Shown one piece after another: positions 1-7,681 of a stretch of DNA of 64,000 nucleotides. Under the pieces are notes generated by a model, which worked only from the letters and a program-made list of their open reading frames with translations, did no database searches and had not been told where the DNA came from. Every line of letters begins with the position of its first letter. Position 1 is the stretch's first letter. Origin of the DNA: Bacteroidia bacterium (lineage in GTDB: Bacteria; Bacteroidota; Bacteroidia; Palsa-965); the NCBI GenBank assembly GCA_023151315.1, contig JAKLJE010000002.1:1-64000 (forward strand). Direction: 5' to 3'. A program made the translations under genes and the position numbers.

Positions 1-2
1 TT

Positions 3-1208
3 GTAATTGCAGTTCTGTTCTCTGCAACTCTCTTTGCACAGCCCGCTTATGTCTATCATGAGAAAGGGGTGAAGCTCATGAACGAAAAAAAATATGCTGA
101 AGCTATTGCGCAGTTTGATATTGCTATTAAAACTGACGCTACTTATTTCGAAGCTTTTGTTGATCGCGGCAGGTGTCAAATGGAACTCGGTAAAAACGAT
201 TTGGCTCTGGCAGATCTGAATCAGGCCGTGAAGCTCAATGCGAAGTTTGCTCCTGGATTCTATTGGCGCGCAAAACTGCATGAAAAAATGGGCAACGATC
301 AATTATCAATTACTGATTATACCAGTGCGATAAATCTGAATACTGCAGTGGTTGATACCTATGTGTGCCGCGGTAAATTGTACTCGAAAACCAATCAGGA
401 CCAACTGGCTTTGAATGATTTTTCCAAAGCCATTTCACTCGATGGAAAGAATGCTGAAGTTTTCTTTCAGCGAGGCGTGCTTTACGGAAAGATGAATAAG
501 CAAACAGAAGCAATTGCTGATTTCACGAAAGCCATTCAGCTCGATCCGAATATGGGCAAGGCGCATGCGGAGCGTGGGAAAATTGAAGCAGCACAAATGA
601 AGTATGATCCCGCAATCGCAGATCTTTCCAAAGCAATTACATTGAACGCTGCTACTGAAGATGTGTATCGTGTTCGTGCGATGTGCTACACGAAGCAGCA
701 GAAATACACGGAAGCAATCGGAGATTACAGCAGGATCATCGACTTTTACAAGACCCGAGATGCAGAGATATTTCGACTGCGCGGTGATCTCTTCACATTG
801 CAGAAGAATTATCCTGCTGCTATCAAAGACTACAACAAGGCGCTGACTTTGAAAAAAGATGATGTGGCTATTCTGCTTTCACGTGGCAACTGTTACTTCG
901 CTCAGGGTAAAACCAAGTTTATTTCTGCAGAACTTGATTATAAAAAAGTTCTTGAGATCGAACCGAAGAATTCAGCTGCTTCCCGTGGCATGGGTAAAAT
1001 CCGTTTTGAGCAGGAGAAATGGCAGGAGGCTGTTGATTTTTTCAATACAGCTATTGCTAATGGTGCTACCGGTGAAGATTATTTCTATCGCGCGAAGTGC
1101 AATTACAAGCTGAATAAAAAGAAAGATTGTTGCGCTGATTTCGACAAAGCAGCTCAGCTCGGATATCCGGGTGTTGCCGAAGAGAAAAAATCAGCCGGCT
1201 GTCAGTAA
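3..1208 (+). CDS. Secreted TPR-repeat protein (5' end outside window)
   Basis: The frame is open from the window edge, and the first codons read as the end of a signal peptide (IAVLFSATLFAQ, then PAYVYHEKG). The GTG at 69 is therefore not the start, and the true start lies upstream of the window. About 400 residues are visible. They are almost entirely tandem 34-residue tetratricopeptide repeats with the usual A/G/Y/A-P spacing (for example AIADFTKAIQLDPN). Such proteins are protein-interaction scaffolds, here probably periplasmic. The next gene starts 7 bp after the stop, so the two are likely co-transcribed. No enzymatic domain is seen and the partner is unknown. Confidence 0.85.
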   Translation, partial: VIAVLFSATLFAQPAYVYHEKGVKLMNEKKYAEAIAQFDIAIKTDATYFEAFVDRGRCQMELGKNDLALADLNQAVKLNAKFAPGFYWRAKLHEKMGNDQLSITDYTSAINLNTAVVDTYVCRGKLYSKTNQDQLALNDFSKAISLDGKNAEVFFQRGVLYGKMNKQTEAIADFTKAIQLDPNMGKAHAERGKIEAAQMKYDPAIADLSKAITLNAATEDVYRVRAMCYTKQQKYTEAIGDYSRIIDFYKTRDAEIFRLRGDLFTLQKNYPAAIKDYNKALTLKKDDVAILLSRGNCYFAQGKTKFISAELDYKKVLEIEPKNSAASRGMGKIRFEQEKWQEAVDFFNTAIANGATGEDYFYRAKCNYKLNKKKDCCADFDKAAQLGYPGVAEEKKSAGCQ

Positions 1209-1215
1209 TTGCATC

Positions 1216-2217
1216 ATGCTTCTTCTTCGCAAAATCATTTCATGGTTAGCTGTGTTTGTGCTTTCGGCAAATGTTCTTCATGCCGAAGTGCCTGATACGT
1301 CGCGACTGAATCCTCAACAACGAAGAATCGCTTCTTCCATTGAGCAGATGTCGGAACCGGAGTTGATTCTGCTTCTCGATTCTCTGTTTGATACCGATGG
1401 TAAAGACACCATTCTTTTTGTGATGATCAATCGCCAGCTTGATACATTACGCAACAGTTATCCGAAGAATCAGTTCAACGATGGTTTTGCTTTCTTCCCC
1501 GGACAACGTTTCTACGGCTCATGGAATACAAAAATGTTGTTTCCGTATCCTGATTCGCTCTACAAAGCGGATACGCTGATAGAGTTGGATCTGTCTCCTG
1601 CGGTCAGCGGACCTTTCGTTTATCCGTTCAATGGAACATTCACTTCAGGTTACGGATGGCGCGATTCTGCTTTCCATCGCGGTATTGATATAGATCTTAA
1701 CCGCGGTGATACTGTTCGTGCTGCATTTACAGGAATGGTGCGCTTCGCCGGAAAGCAGGGCGGTTATGGCAATGTGGTGATCGTTCGTCACTACAACGGA
1801 CTTGAAACTGTTTACGCGCATTTGTGGAAGATAAAAGTGAAGCCGGGAGATATTGTGACATCCGGACAGTTGCTCGGACTTGGCGGTAACACAGGCCATT
1901 CAACAGGAACACATCTCCACTTTGAAATGCGCTTCCGCGGTGTGGCAATTAATCCTGCGTACATCATCAGTATTCAGGAACGAAAACTGCATTGTGAAAA
2001 AATTGCACTTGTAAGAACTAAACAGGGATATGCAGTACGTCCTCATAATGTTGTTTATCACATTGTGCAGCGTGGTGATAATGTCACGAAGATTGCGCAG
2101 CAATACGGCAGAACAGTGAAAGACATTCGTACCTTCAACGGCTGGGATGGAAATCCAAGGTTGAAGCAGGGACAGCAGGTGCGCGTGGTTCCGCCAACGG
2201 AGAACGGAACCCGATAG
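1216..2217 (+). CDS. M23 family murein endopeptidase with C-terminal LysM domain
   Basis: 333 residues from the ATG at 1216, which gives a clean signal peptide (MLLLRKIISWLAVFVLSANVLHA); an in-frame ATG at 1171 lies inside the preceding gene. The M23 zinc-peptidase core spans roughly residues 140-245, with HRGIDID near residue 154 and HLHFE near 233, the expected metal ligands. A single LysM domain follows (about 285-330, beginning YHIVQRGDNVTKIAQ). The protein should bind and cleave peptidoglycan cross-bridges in the periplasm, or activate an amidase if degenerate, but the motifs here look intact. It sits between the TPR gene and a NUDIX gene that starts 3 bp downstream. Confidence 0.92.
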   Translation: MLLLRKIISWLAVFVLSANVLHAEVPDTSRLNPQQRRIASSIEQMSEPELILLLDSLFDTDGKDTILFVMINRQLDTLRNSYPKNQFNDGFAFFPGQRFYGSWNTKMLFPYPDSLYKADTLIELDLSPAVSGPFVYPFNGTFTSGYGWRDSAFHRGIDIDLNRGDTVRAAFTGMVRFAGKQGGYGNVVIVRHYNGLETVYAHLWKIKVKPGDIVTSGQLLGLGGNTGHSTGTHLHFEMRFRGVAINPAYIISIQERKLHCEKIALVRTKQGYAVRPHNVVYHIVQRGDNVTKIAQQYGRTVKDIRTFNGWDGNPRLKQGQQVRVVPPTENGTR

Positions 2218-2219
2218 GT

Positions 2220-2882
2220 ATGGAAAATTTTGATCCAACATCATTCAGAAACTGGCTTACAGGTCGAATGTCTGCTTTGCCGGGAAGTGATGCGCAGGAT
2301 CGCATGTCTTCGCGATCACGTTTGACGATTGAAGAATATCTGAACCGCAATCCGGATTATCGCACAAGTGCTGTAATGATGCTGCTGTTCCCCGCAGGAA
2401 ATTTTATCAGCTCACTTCTGATAGAGCGTCCGTCATACGAAGGTGTTCACAGCGGACAACTTGCATTGCCCGGAGGAAGAAAGGAAGAGTCCGATGAGGA
2501 TTTGCTTCACACCGCCATACGTGAAACGTTTGAAGAAGTAGGAGTGATGGTGCCAAGAGAGAATGTAATCGGGCCTCTTACTCCGATTTATATTCCGCCC
2601 AGTCGTTTTCTTGTGCATCCGTTTGTTGCGCAATTGGAGGAACGACCGGAGTTTATTCCTGATGAACGTGAAGTGGAATCGTTGCTGGAAGTAAATGTCA
2701 GCCTTTTCCTTGATGATGAAGTGAAGCAGCGCCGCAGAATTCAGGTTGGAGACAATATGTTTCTGGAGGCACCGTGTTACATGATCGGCGATAAAATACT
2801 GTGGGGTGCCACTGCAATGATGTTCAGTGAGTTGGAAGCAATTCTGCGTGCAGAACAGCCGGACTTAAGAAGGCAAATCTGA
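2220..2882 (+). CDS. NUDIX hydrolase, CoA pyrophosphatase (NudL)-like
   Basis: 220 residues. The Nudix box lies at about residues 85-109 (GGRKEES, then RETFEEVGV). It is preceded by LIERPSYEGVHSGQLALPGG, which resembles the CoA-pyrophosphatase (UPF0035) signature of an RS/LR-x-H-x-GQ stretch ahead of PGG. Family knowledge predicts Mg2+-dependent cleavage of CoA or acyl-CoA to 4'-phosphopantetheine and 3',5'-ADP in the cytoplasm. The ATG lies 3 bp after the M23 stop, suggesting co-transcription. Its stop abuts the stop of the convergent gene at 2883 with no spacer. Substrate is inferred, not shown. Confidence 0.88.
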   Translation: MENFDPTSFRNWLTGRMSALPGSDAQDRMSSRSRLTIEEYLNRNPDYRTSAVMMLLFPAGNFISSLLIERPSYEGVHSGQLALPGGRKEESDEDLLHTAIRETFEEVGVMVPRENVIGPLTPIYIPPSRFLVHPFVAQLEERPEFIPDEREVESLLEVNVSLFLDDEVKQRRRIQVGDNMFLEAPCYMIGDKILWGATAMMFSELEAILRAEQPDLRRQI

Positions 2883-3677
2883 TTATTTACGCTCGATCTG
2901 TTCGATCTTATTGTCGAAGCAGAGGAAATAGATTCCTTTCTCGAACGAGGAAATGTCAATGTCGCGACCATATCCTTTGAGGACAATATTGCCGTACGAG
3001 TCGAACATTTCATACATGGAATCTCCACTTAAAGAAATCTTCTTTGAATCAGAAGACTGAGTAAAAGTTACAGGAGCGGTATTCGCAGGAGTTACTTTCA
3101 CTTCAGGTGTGTATTTAACTTCTTTGCCGAATCCAACCTGCTTCACGCGGAATTTGTTTTCACCGGAATGCGTTGTAGCCTGGAAGTTGTAAGTGTGTTC
3201 GCCCGGTGTGCCCAATCCCTGAACTTCACCAACGTAAACCCATTTATTCCAACGGAATTGCTCAATAATGAATGGAATTGAAGAAGTTTCACCGTTGGTT
3301 GTCCACGAAATCATTCCTGACTGTGAACAAGTAATGGATTTAGTTTCGAATGTGGGACGAGGCTTCAATACCTCCGGATTCAAAACACGTGGAGAACAAC
3401 CTTCTTTATGGAAAATCTGAATCTCTACAGCGTCGCCTTCCTTCAGATTGTAATTGCGCAAATCAATTTCAAAAGCAGAAGAATTCACTTCATCTGTTGA
3501 ACGTTCTCCGTTCACCCGAACTTCGTACGCACAAAAACCAACACCTGAACTGCTGAATGAATTCTGGATGTAAATATTTTTATTCTGGTACTTCCCCTCA
3601 ATAAGCAGCGTACCGTTGTCTGCAGAAACGAATCCGCAGAACAGTGTGATAAAAAGAGCTGAAAGAAATGTCTTCAT
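2883..3677 (-). CDS. Secreted protein with T9SS-like C-terminal domain, function unknown
   Basis: 264 residues from the ATG at 3677 (MKTFLSALFITLFCGFVSA, a clear signal peptide). The frame stays open upstream to 4169, but that extension crosses a promoter-like TACCTTCG (3721-3728) and another gene, so it is not coding. The mature part is beta-rich. The last ~50 residues (MYEMFDSYGNIVLKGYGRDIDISSFEKGIY is the region, given as MYEMFDSYG...FEKGIYFL) resemble short Bacteroidota secretion or anchoring C-terminal domains, without a YPNP start. No catalytic motif is seen. Confidence 0.75.
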   Translation of the reverse strand: MKTFLSALFITLFCGFVSADNGTLLIEGKYQNKNIYIQNSFSSSGVGFCAYEVRVNGERSTDEVNSSAFEIDLRNYNLKEGDAVEIQIFHKEGCSPRVLNPEVLKPRPTFETKSITCSQSGMISWTTNGETSSIPFIIEQFRWNKWVYVGEVQGLGTPGEHTYNFQATTHSGENKFRVKQVGFGKEVKYTPEVKVTPANTAPVTFTQSSDSKKISLSGDSMYEMFDSYGNIVLKGYGRDIDISSFEKGIYFLCFDNKIEQIERK

Positions 3678-3720
3678 TGTATTCTTGTGCAAAGGGGGAG
3701 ATGAACAAGTTTTCTTATCG

Positions 3721-3728
3721 CGAAGGTA
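3721..3728 (-). promoter_or_regulatory. Candidate -7 element (TACCTTCG) for the gene starting at 3677
   Basis: Seven of eight bases match the Bacteroidota TAnnTTTG element. The spacing implies a leader of roughly 40 nt. No clear -33 TTG box was identified. Confidence 0.45.
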
Positions 3729-3826
3729 ACTAATAGCACCCTTTTTGTCAATAGTAAACGGGAAAAAATGCGCTTTCGTCTGATAACAGTCACGTTTCGT
3801 ACGGAATCGCGCCAGAAAGCCCGTTT

Positions 3827-4021
3827 TCAGCGACTTTGCGCGGCCCTTACGATGAAAAAAAGCGCTGTGAGAAAAAGAATCAGGGCTACAAGCACCTTCC
3901 ATGACCCGGAATAATATTTGCGGTTGGAAGATTTGTCTTTCATGTACGACCAAATCTGCGCAGTGATAAACACCGCAACGAAGAATATGATGAACGCAAT
4001 CTGGCCTCCTGAAAATTTCAT
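3827..4021 (-). CDS. Small membrane protein, two transmembrane helices
   Basis: 64 residues. Two hydrophobic helices (about residues 8-25 and 43-60) flank a short basic loop (KDKSSNRKYY), the layout of many short Bacteroidota inner-membrane proteins. A perfect TACCTTTG element on the same strand at 4030-4037 sits just before the ATG, which supports a real gene. No family or partner is recognised. The neighbour across the divergent promoter is a WG-repeat protein. Confidence 0.65.
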   Translation of the reverse strand: MKFSGGQIAFIIFFVAVFITAQIWSYMKDKSSNRKYYSGSWKVLVALILFLTALFFIVRAAQSR

Positions 4022-4029
4022 AGTAACGA

Positions 4030-4037
4030 CAAAGGTA
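4030..4037 (-). promoter_or_regulatory. -7 element TACCTTTG for the small membrane protein
   Basis: Exact match to TAnnTTTG on the minus strand, 8 bases before the ATG at 4021. It lies back to back with a plus-strand element at 4058-4065. Confidence 0.6.
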
Positions 4038-4057
4038 ATTCACGCGGGCTGAAATCG

Positions 4058-4065
4058 TATTTTTG
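4058..4065 (+). promoter_or_regulatory. -7 element TATTTTTG for the WG-repeat gene at 4078
   Basis: Exact match to TAnnTTTG, ending 12 bases before the ATG at 4078. It shows that the in-frame TTG at 4063 is inside the promoter and is not the start. Confidence 0.6.
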
Positions 4066-4077
4066 AAACAGGAATTT

Positions 4078-6195
4078 ATGAAGCGCGCTGCTGCAATTAT
4101 TCTTCTTTTGCTGATTTCCGTTTCTCTTGTTGCAGGGAAACTGGAAAAAGGATTCGCTGCGCTCCACATTTACAACTACTTCAAAGCGCAGGAACTTTTT
4201 CTGGAATGCCGTGAGAAACATCCGGCCGGTGCCGGTTACGGATTAGCGGTTATTTATGCGCGTAAAGACAATCCGTTTCACAACGTTAACCGCGCGCATC
4301 AACAAATATTAAGTGCGCGCTGGGCTTTTGCAACTACTTCTGCAAAGGAAAAAGCCAGGTTGCAGAAGTTAGGAGTGAATGATTCGTCAATCGTTTTACT
4401 CGAACGCAAAATTGATTCACTTGCATTTACTGAAACTGAGAAACGTGGCAAGCTCCAGGATTACGTGTTGTATCTCGATGAATACTGCGGTTCTGCATTC
4501 ACGCAAACTGCAGTGATGCGTAGGAACGAACTTGCCTATCAGCAGGCATTGATGTCCAACACGTGGGAAGCTTTCCGTGATTTCATTGCTGCTTATCCTG
4601 ATGCTCAGCAGATTCCTCTAGCAAAATCGGCATACGAACGCAGACTGTATGAAACAATGACGGCAGATTCTTCGATTTCTTCCTACACAAATTTCATCAG
4701 TAATTATCCGGATAGTCCATATCGCGGCACTGCAGAAGATATGGTGTACAGAAAATCCGTTGTGACTTCAACCATTCAGGAATATCACACATTCATTCGC
4801 ACCTACCCGAATAACAGAAATGTTCCGGATGCATGGAAGAGACTCTATGCGCTTTTCACTTCAGATGGAAGTTCTGTTACTATCGGGCAGTTCTGGCTGC
4901 AGTATCCGGATTTTCCATTCCGAGAAACGATAAGCGAAGATCTTCGTCTGTCAATGACTCATTTTTATCCTGTGCGCAGCGGAGAGTTATGGGGATTTGC
5001 CGACAGCACAGGAAAAGTTCTTATTCCTTGCGAATATGAATGGGTTGCGTCTTTCAGCGAAGGTGTTGCTGCAGCAGGTAAAAACGGGAAGTGCGGATAT
5101 GTAAATAAAAACGGTTCTGTTGCAATTCCGTTTCAATACGACGACGGAGAAGCATTTCACAGCGGACTGGCGCAGATTGTTGTGAATGGAAAAACGGGCA
5201 TCAGCAACAAAGCCGGAGATTTTGTTGTTCCTGCTGTTTATGACGAAATCGGTGCCTTCCGCGAATCGCGCGCACGTGTTACGCGCAATGACAGATGCGG
5301 TTTCATTGACATGATGGGAACTGTTGTGGTTCCATGTACTTACCTCGCTGCAGGAGAATTTTCTGAATCGCTCGCATACATCCGCGATTCTTCAGGATAC
5401 GGATTCATTGATCGTGAAGGACGCGTGATCATCACTCCGCAATACGATTGGGTAGAACCGTTTTCCAATGGAGTGGCGCGCGTGCGTAAGAATGAATTGT
5501 ACGGAATCATTGACAGAGCCGGAACCGTTATTCTAGCTTGCGAATACAATTATGTGGGTGCGTTCAGCGAAGGATTGGCAATGGTGGTGAAAGACGGTAT
5601 GTGCGGTTATGTGCGCAGAAACGGTACGTGGGCAATTTCGTTGAAGCACGAGTACAACAGAACGCTTCTCGGCGAAAGTCCTTTTGTGAACGGCAGAGCA
5701 CGCATACTGCTGAAAGACAAGATCGGGATGATTGATACCACAGGAAAAGTAATCGTTCCGCGTGAGTATGAAGAACTGGGCGCATACCGCGAAGGATTTT
5801 TTCCTGCCAGAAAAAAAGATAAGTGGGGTTATATCGATGCCCAGATGAAACTGCGCGTTCAGTATCAATTCGACTACGCGTGGCCTTACAACAATGGTTT
5901 GGCGAAAGTGAAAAAAGACGGCAATATCGGATTCCTCGATCTCAAAGGAGAAGAAGCCGTGCGTTTGGAATACTCTGAAGCTGCAGATCCGGAATCCGGG
6001 TACATCAGAATCAGGAATGAGAACGGCTGGGGATTAATGGATACGCGTGGAAATTTCCTTCTTCCGTGTATCTATGACAGAATAGAAATCATTTCATCGT
6101 ATGAAGTGCGTTTGGAACGCAACGAGAAATTCGCGTACTATAATCTGATACGCTGCGATTACTTCTGGAAAGAAAACGGGTTCAGCGAAGAGTGA
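4078..6195 (+). CDS. Secreted WG-repeat protein with N-terminal TPR-like region
   Basis: 705 residues from the ATG at 4078, which opens a signal peptide (MKRAAAIILLLLISVSLVAG). Residues ~20-300 form helical repeats with aromatic/Pro turns (for example FISNYPDSPYRG), like outer-membrane-assembly TPR proteins. From about residue 300 on there are about eight WG beta repeats (GFIDREGRVIITPQYDWVEPF is typical; also WGFADSTGKVLIPCEYEW). WG proteins are common in Bacteroidota, and their biochemical role is not established. The stop TGA directly abuts the stop of the convergent M23 gene (6196). Confidence 0.88.
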   Translation: MKRAAAIILLLLISVSLVAGKLEKGFAALHIYNYFKAQELFLECREKHPAGAGYGLAVIYARKDNPFHNVNRAHQQILSARWAFATTSAKEKARLQKLGVNDSSIVLLERKIDSLAFTETEKRGKLQDYVLYLDEYCGSAFTQTAVMRRNELAYQQALMSNTWEAFRDFIAAYPDAQQIPLAKSAYERRLYETMTADSSISSYTNFISNYPDSPYRGTAEDMVYRKSVVTSTIQEYHTFIRTYPNNRNVPDAWKRLYALFTSDGSSVTIGQFWLQYPDFPFRETISEDLRLSMTHFYPVRSGELWGFADSTGKVLIPCEYEWVASFSEGVAAAGKNGKCGYVNKNGSVAIPFQYDDGEAFHSGLAQIVVNGKTGISNKAGDFVVPAVYDEIGAFRESRARVTRNDRCGFIDMMGTVVVPCTYLAAGEFSESLAYIRDSSGYGFIDREGRVIITPQYDWVEPFSNGVARVRKNELYGIIDRAGTVILACEYNYVGAFSEGLAMVVKDGMCGYVRRNGTWAISLKHEYNRTLLGESPFVNGRARILLKDKIGMIDTTGKVIVPREYEELGAYREGFFPARKKDKWGYIDAQMKLRVQYQFDYAWPYNNGLAKVKKDGNIGFLDLKGEEAVRLEYSEAADPESGYIRIRNENGWGLMDTRGNFLLPCIYDRIEIISSYEVRLERNEKFAYYNLIRCDYFWKENGFSEE

Positions 6196-7440
6196 TTATT
6201 TCACCCGCAGCTTCTGACCAATCTGAAGAACCGAAGTCTTCTTGATCTTGTTCAACTGACAGAGTTTGTCAACTGATGTGCCATTACGCGCGGCAATCGC
6301 TGACAGAGTATCACCTTTCTTCACAGTGTAATATTTCGCACCTGATGAAGATGAAGTTGATTTTGCTGTGGTCGTGTTTGTCTTTTGCGGAGCCGGAGCC
6401 GGTTTTACAGCCGGAGCCGGTTTACCGTTCGGGCCATTCTCTTTTTTCTCCGGCATCGGAACTGTTACGTTGTTATTTGCTGGAGCAGGAGGAACAACGC
6501 CGCTTGCAGGAACCGGATCTGGAACGCTATTCAGATTAGCCTTAGCTTCTGCTGTTGCATACGCAGGACCGCCCGGCGTGTAATAGGTGTACCACGTTTT
6601 CTTCTTCTTGCGTGAATAATGCTTAACCTTGTGCGTGTCTCCGAGATACTTGAAGTTCGATTTCGAGAGGTAATAGGTATCACCTTTCAGACACATATGA
6701 TCAAAATCGATGATCATGTTCGGATCAAATGGTTGACCGCAGAAGCGTGTTTCGAAATGGAGATGTGAACCGTGTGAGTGACCGGTGTTTCCTCCGAGTC
6801 CGAGAACCTGTCCGGCTTTAAGATCATCACCCGGCTTTACGAGCAACTTCGACAAGTGCGCGTAATATGTTTCTATACCGTTTGAGTGGCGAACTACAAC
6901 AACATTGCCGTAAGTTTTGCTGTATTGTGCAATTCGAACCTTTCCGTCGAAGCAACTTACTACTGTATCACCGGTGTTCAGGTCAACATCAACGCCAAGA
7001 TGATAACGGTATTTGCGGAAACCGAAATGTGAAGTGGCGCGCCCCTGAACAGGGTGCACATAATGGTGAATAGAATCGTTCAGTACAATCAGTACTGAAT
7101 CGTTAAAGTTGAGCACGTCGAATTTTTCAGAGTGTACTGAAGTGGTATCAAACTCTCCGTAGAAATCTCCACCTTCGGTAGATTCCGCACTGTCAGCATT
7201 GAGCGCACCTTCGGTGTCAAGATTCGAAATTGCAGAAGAGTCAATTACTGCAACTACTTTCTTGCCTACGGGTTCTGTCGTGTCACCTTTTACAAGGGAA
7301 CGCGTGTCAGAAGTATCAATACCTGTGGAAGATTTTGGATAAACCGCGAACGGTGGATCGCCCGGGAGAGCGTTTACGTCAGCACTGAGTCCTGTGAAAA
7401 ACAGAACGGCCAGAAGTGTATGTTGTGTGAGCTTCTTCAA
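6196..7440 (-). CDS. M23 family murein endopeptidase with C-terminal LysM domain
   Basis: 414 residues with a signal peptide ([24 protein letters not shown]). A low-complexity N-terminal third is followed by an M23 core with HLGVDVD and HLHFETRF as zinc-binding motifs (around residues 150-240). A Pro/Ala/Asn-rich linker (roughly 300-365) and one LysM domain ([14 protein letters not shown] onward, ~370-414) complete it. It is a second periplasmic peptidoglycan hydrolase of the same general architecture as the one at 1216, but transcribed alone from its own promoter at 7513-7520. Likely role: cross-bridge cleavage during growth or division. Confidence 0.92.
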   Translation of the reverse strand: MKKLTQHTLLAVLFFTGLSADVNALPGDPPFAVYPKSSTGIDTSDTRSLVKGDTTEPVGKKVVAVIDSSAISNLDTEGALNADSAESTEGGDFYGEFDTTSVHSEKFDVLNFNDSVLIVLNDSIHHYVHPVQGRATSHFGFRKYRYHLGVDVDLNTGDTVVSCFDGKVRIAQYSKTYGNVVVVRHSNGIETYYAHLSKLLVKPGDDLKAGQVLGLGGNTGHSHGSHLHFETRFCGQPFDPNMIIDFDHMCLKGDTYYLSKSNFKYLGDTHKVKHYSRKKKKTWYTYYTPGGPAYATAEAKANLNSVPDPVPASGVVPPAPANNNVTVPMPEKKENGPNGKPAPAVKPAPAPQKTNTTTAKSTSSSSGAKYYTVKKGDTLSAIAARNGTSVDKLCQLNKIKKTSVLQIGQKLRVK

Positions 7441-7512
7441 AATACCGGCAACTATTACTACTGTCCATTTTCTTTTAAAGTCGCGCTAAAATAGCCACTT
7501 ATTTTAAAAACG

Positions 7513-7520
7513 CAAATTTA
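7513..7520 (-). promoter_or_regulatory. -7 element TAAATTTG for the M23/LysM gene at 7440
   Basis: Exact TAnnTTTG match on the minus strand. It implies a leader of about 65 nt. A second weaker element (TATTTTAG) lies closer to the gene. Confidence 0.5.
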
Positions 7521-7625
7521 TTAACTGAACATATGTGTCTTGATAACAATCGATTACAGCGTTTTGGTGGACGTAAGTAATTGAAATACAGAGCCTAAGC
7601 TCATTTTCAAGCACTTTTCTGACAT

Positions 7626-7662
7626 AAAAAAAGCCCGCCCGTTTTTATCCGGATGGGCTTTA
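7626..7662 (-). terminator. Intrinsic terminator of the endonuclease I gene
   Basis: A GC-rich stem (AAGCCC... / ...GGGCTT, one internal mismatch) is followed on the minus strand by a T run. It lies about 20 bp downstream of the stop at 7682. Confidence 0.75.
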
Positions 7663-7681
7663 TTTAACAAATTTGGGTCGT

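Noticed and set aside
3678-4169. Upstream extension of the minus-strand frame of the secreted protein at 2883-3677
   Set aside because: It crosses a promoter element and the 64-residue membrane protein gene; the ATG at 3677 opens a standard signal peptide.
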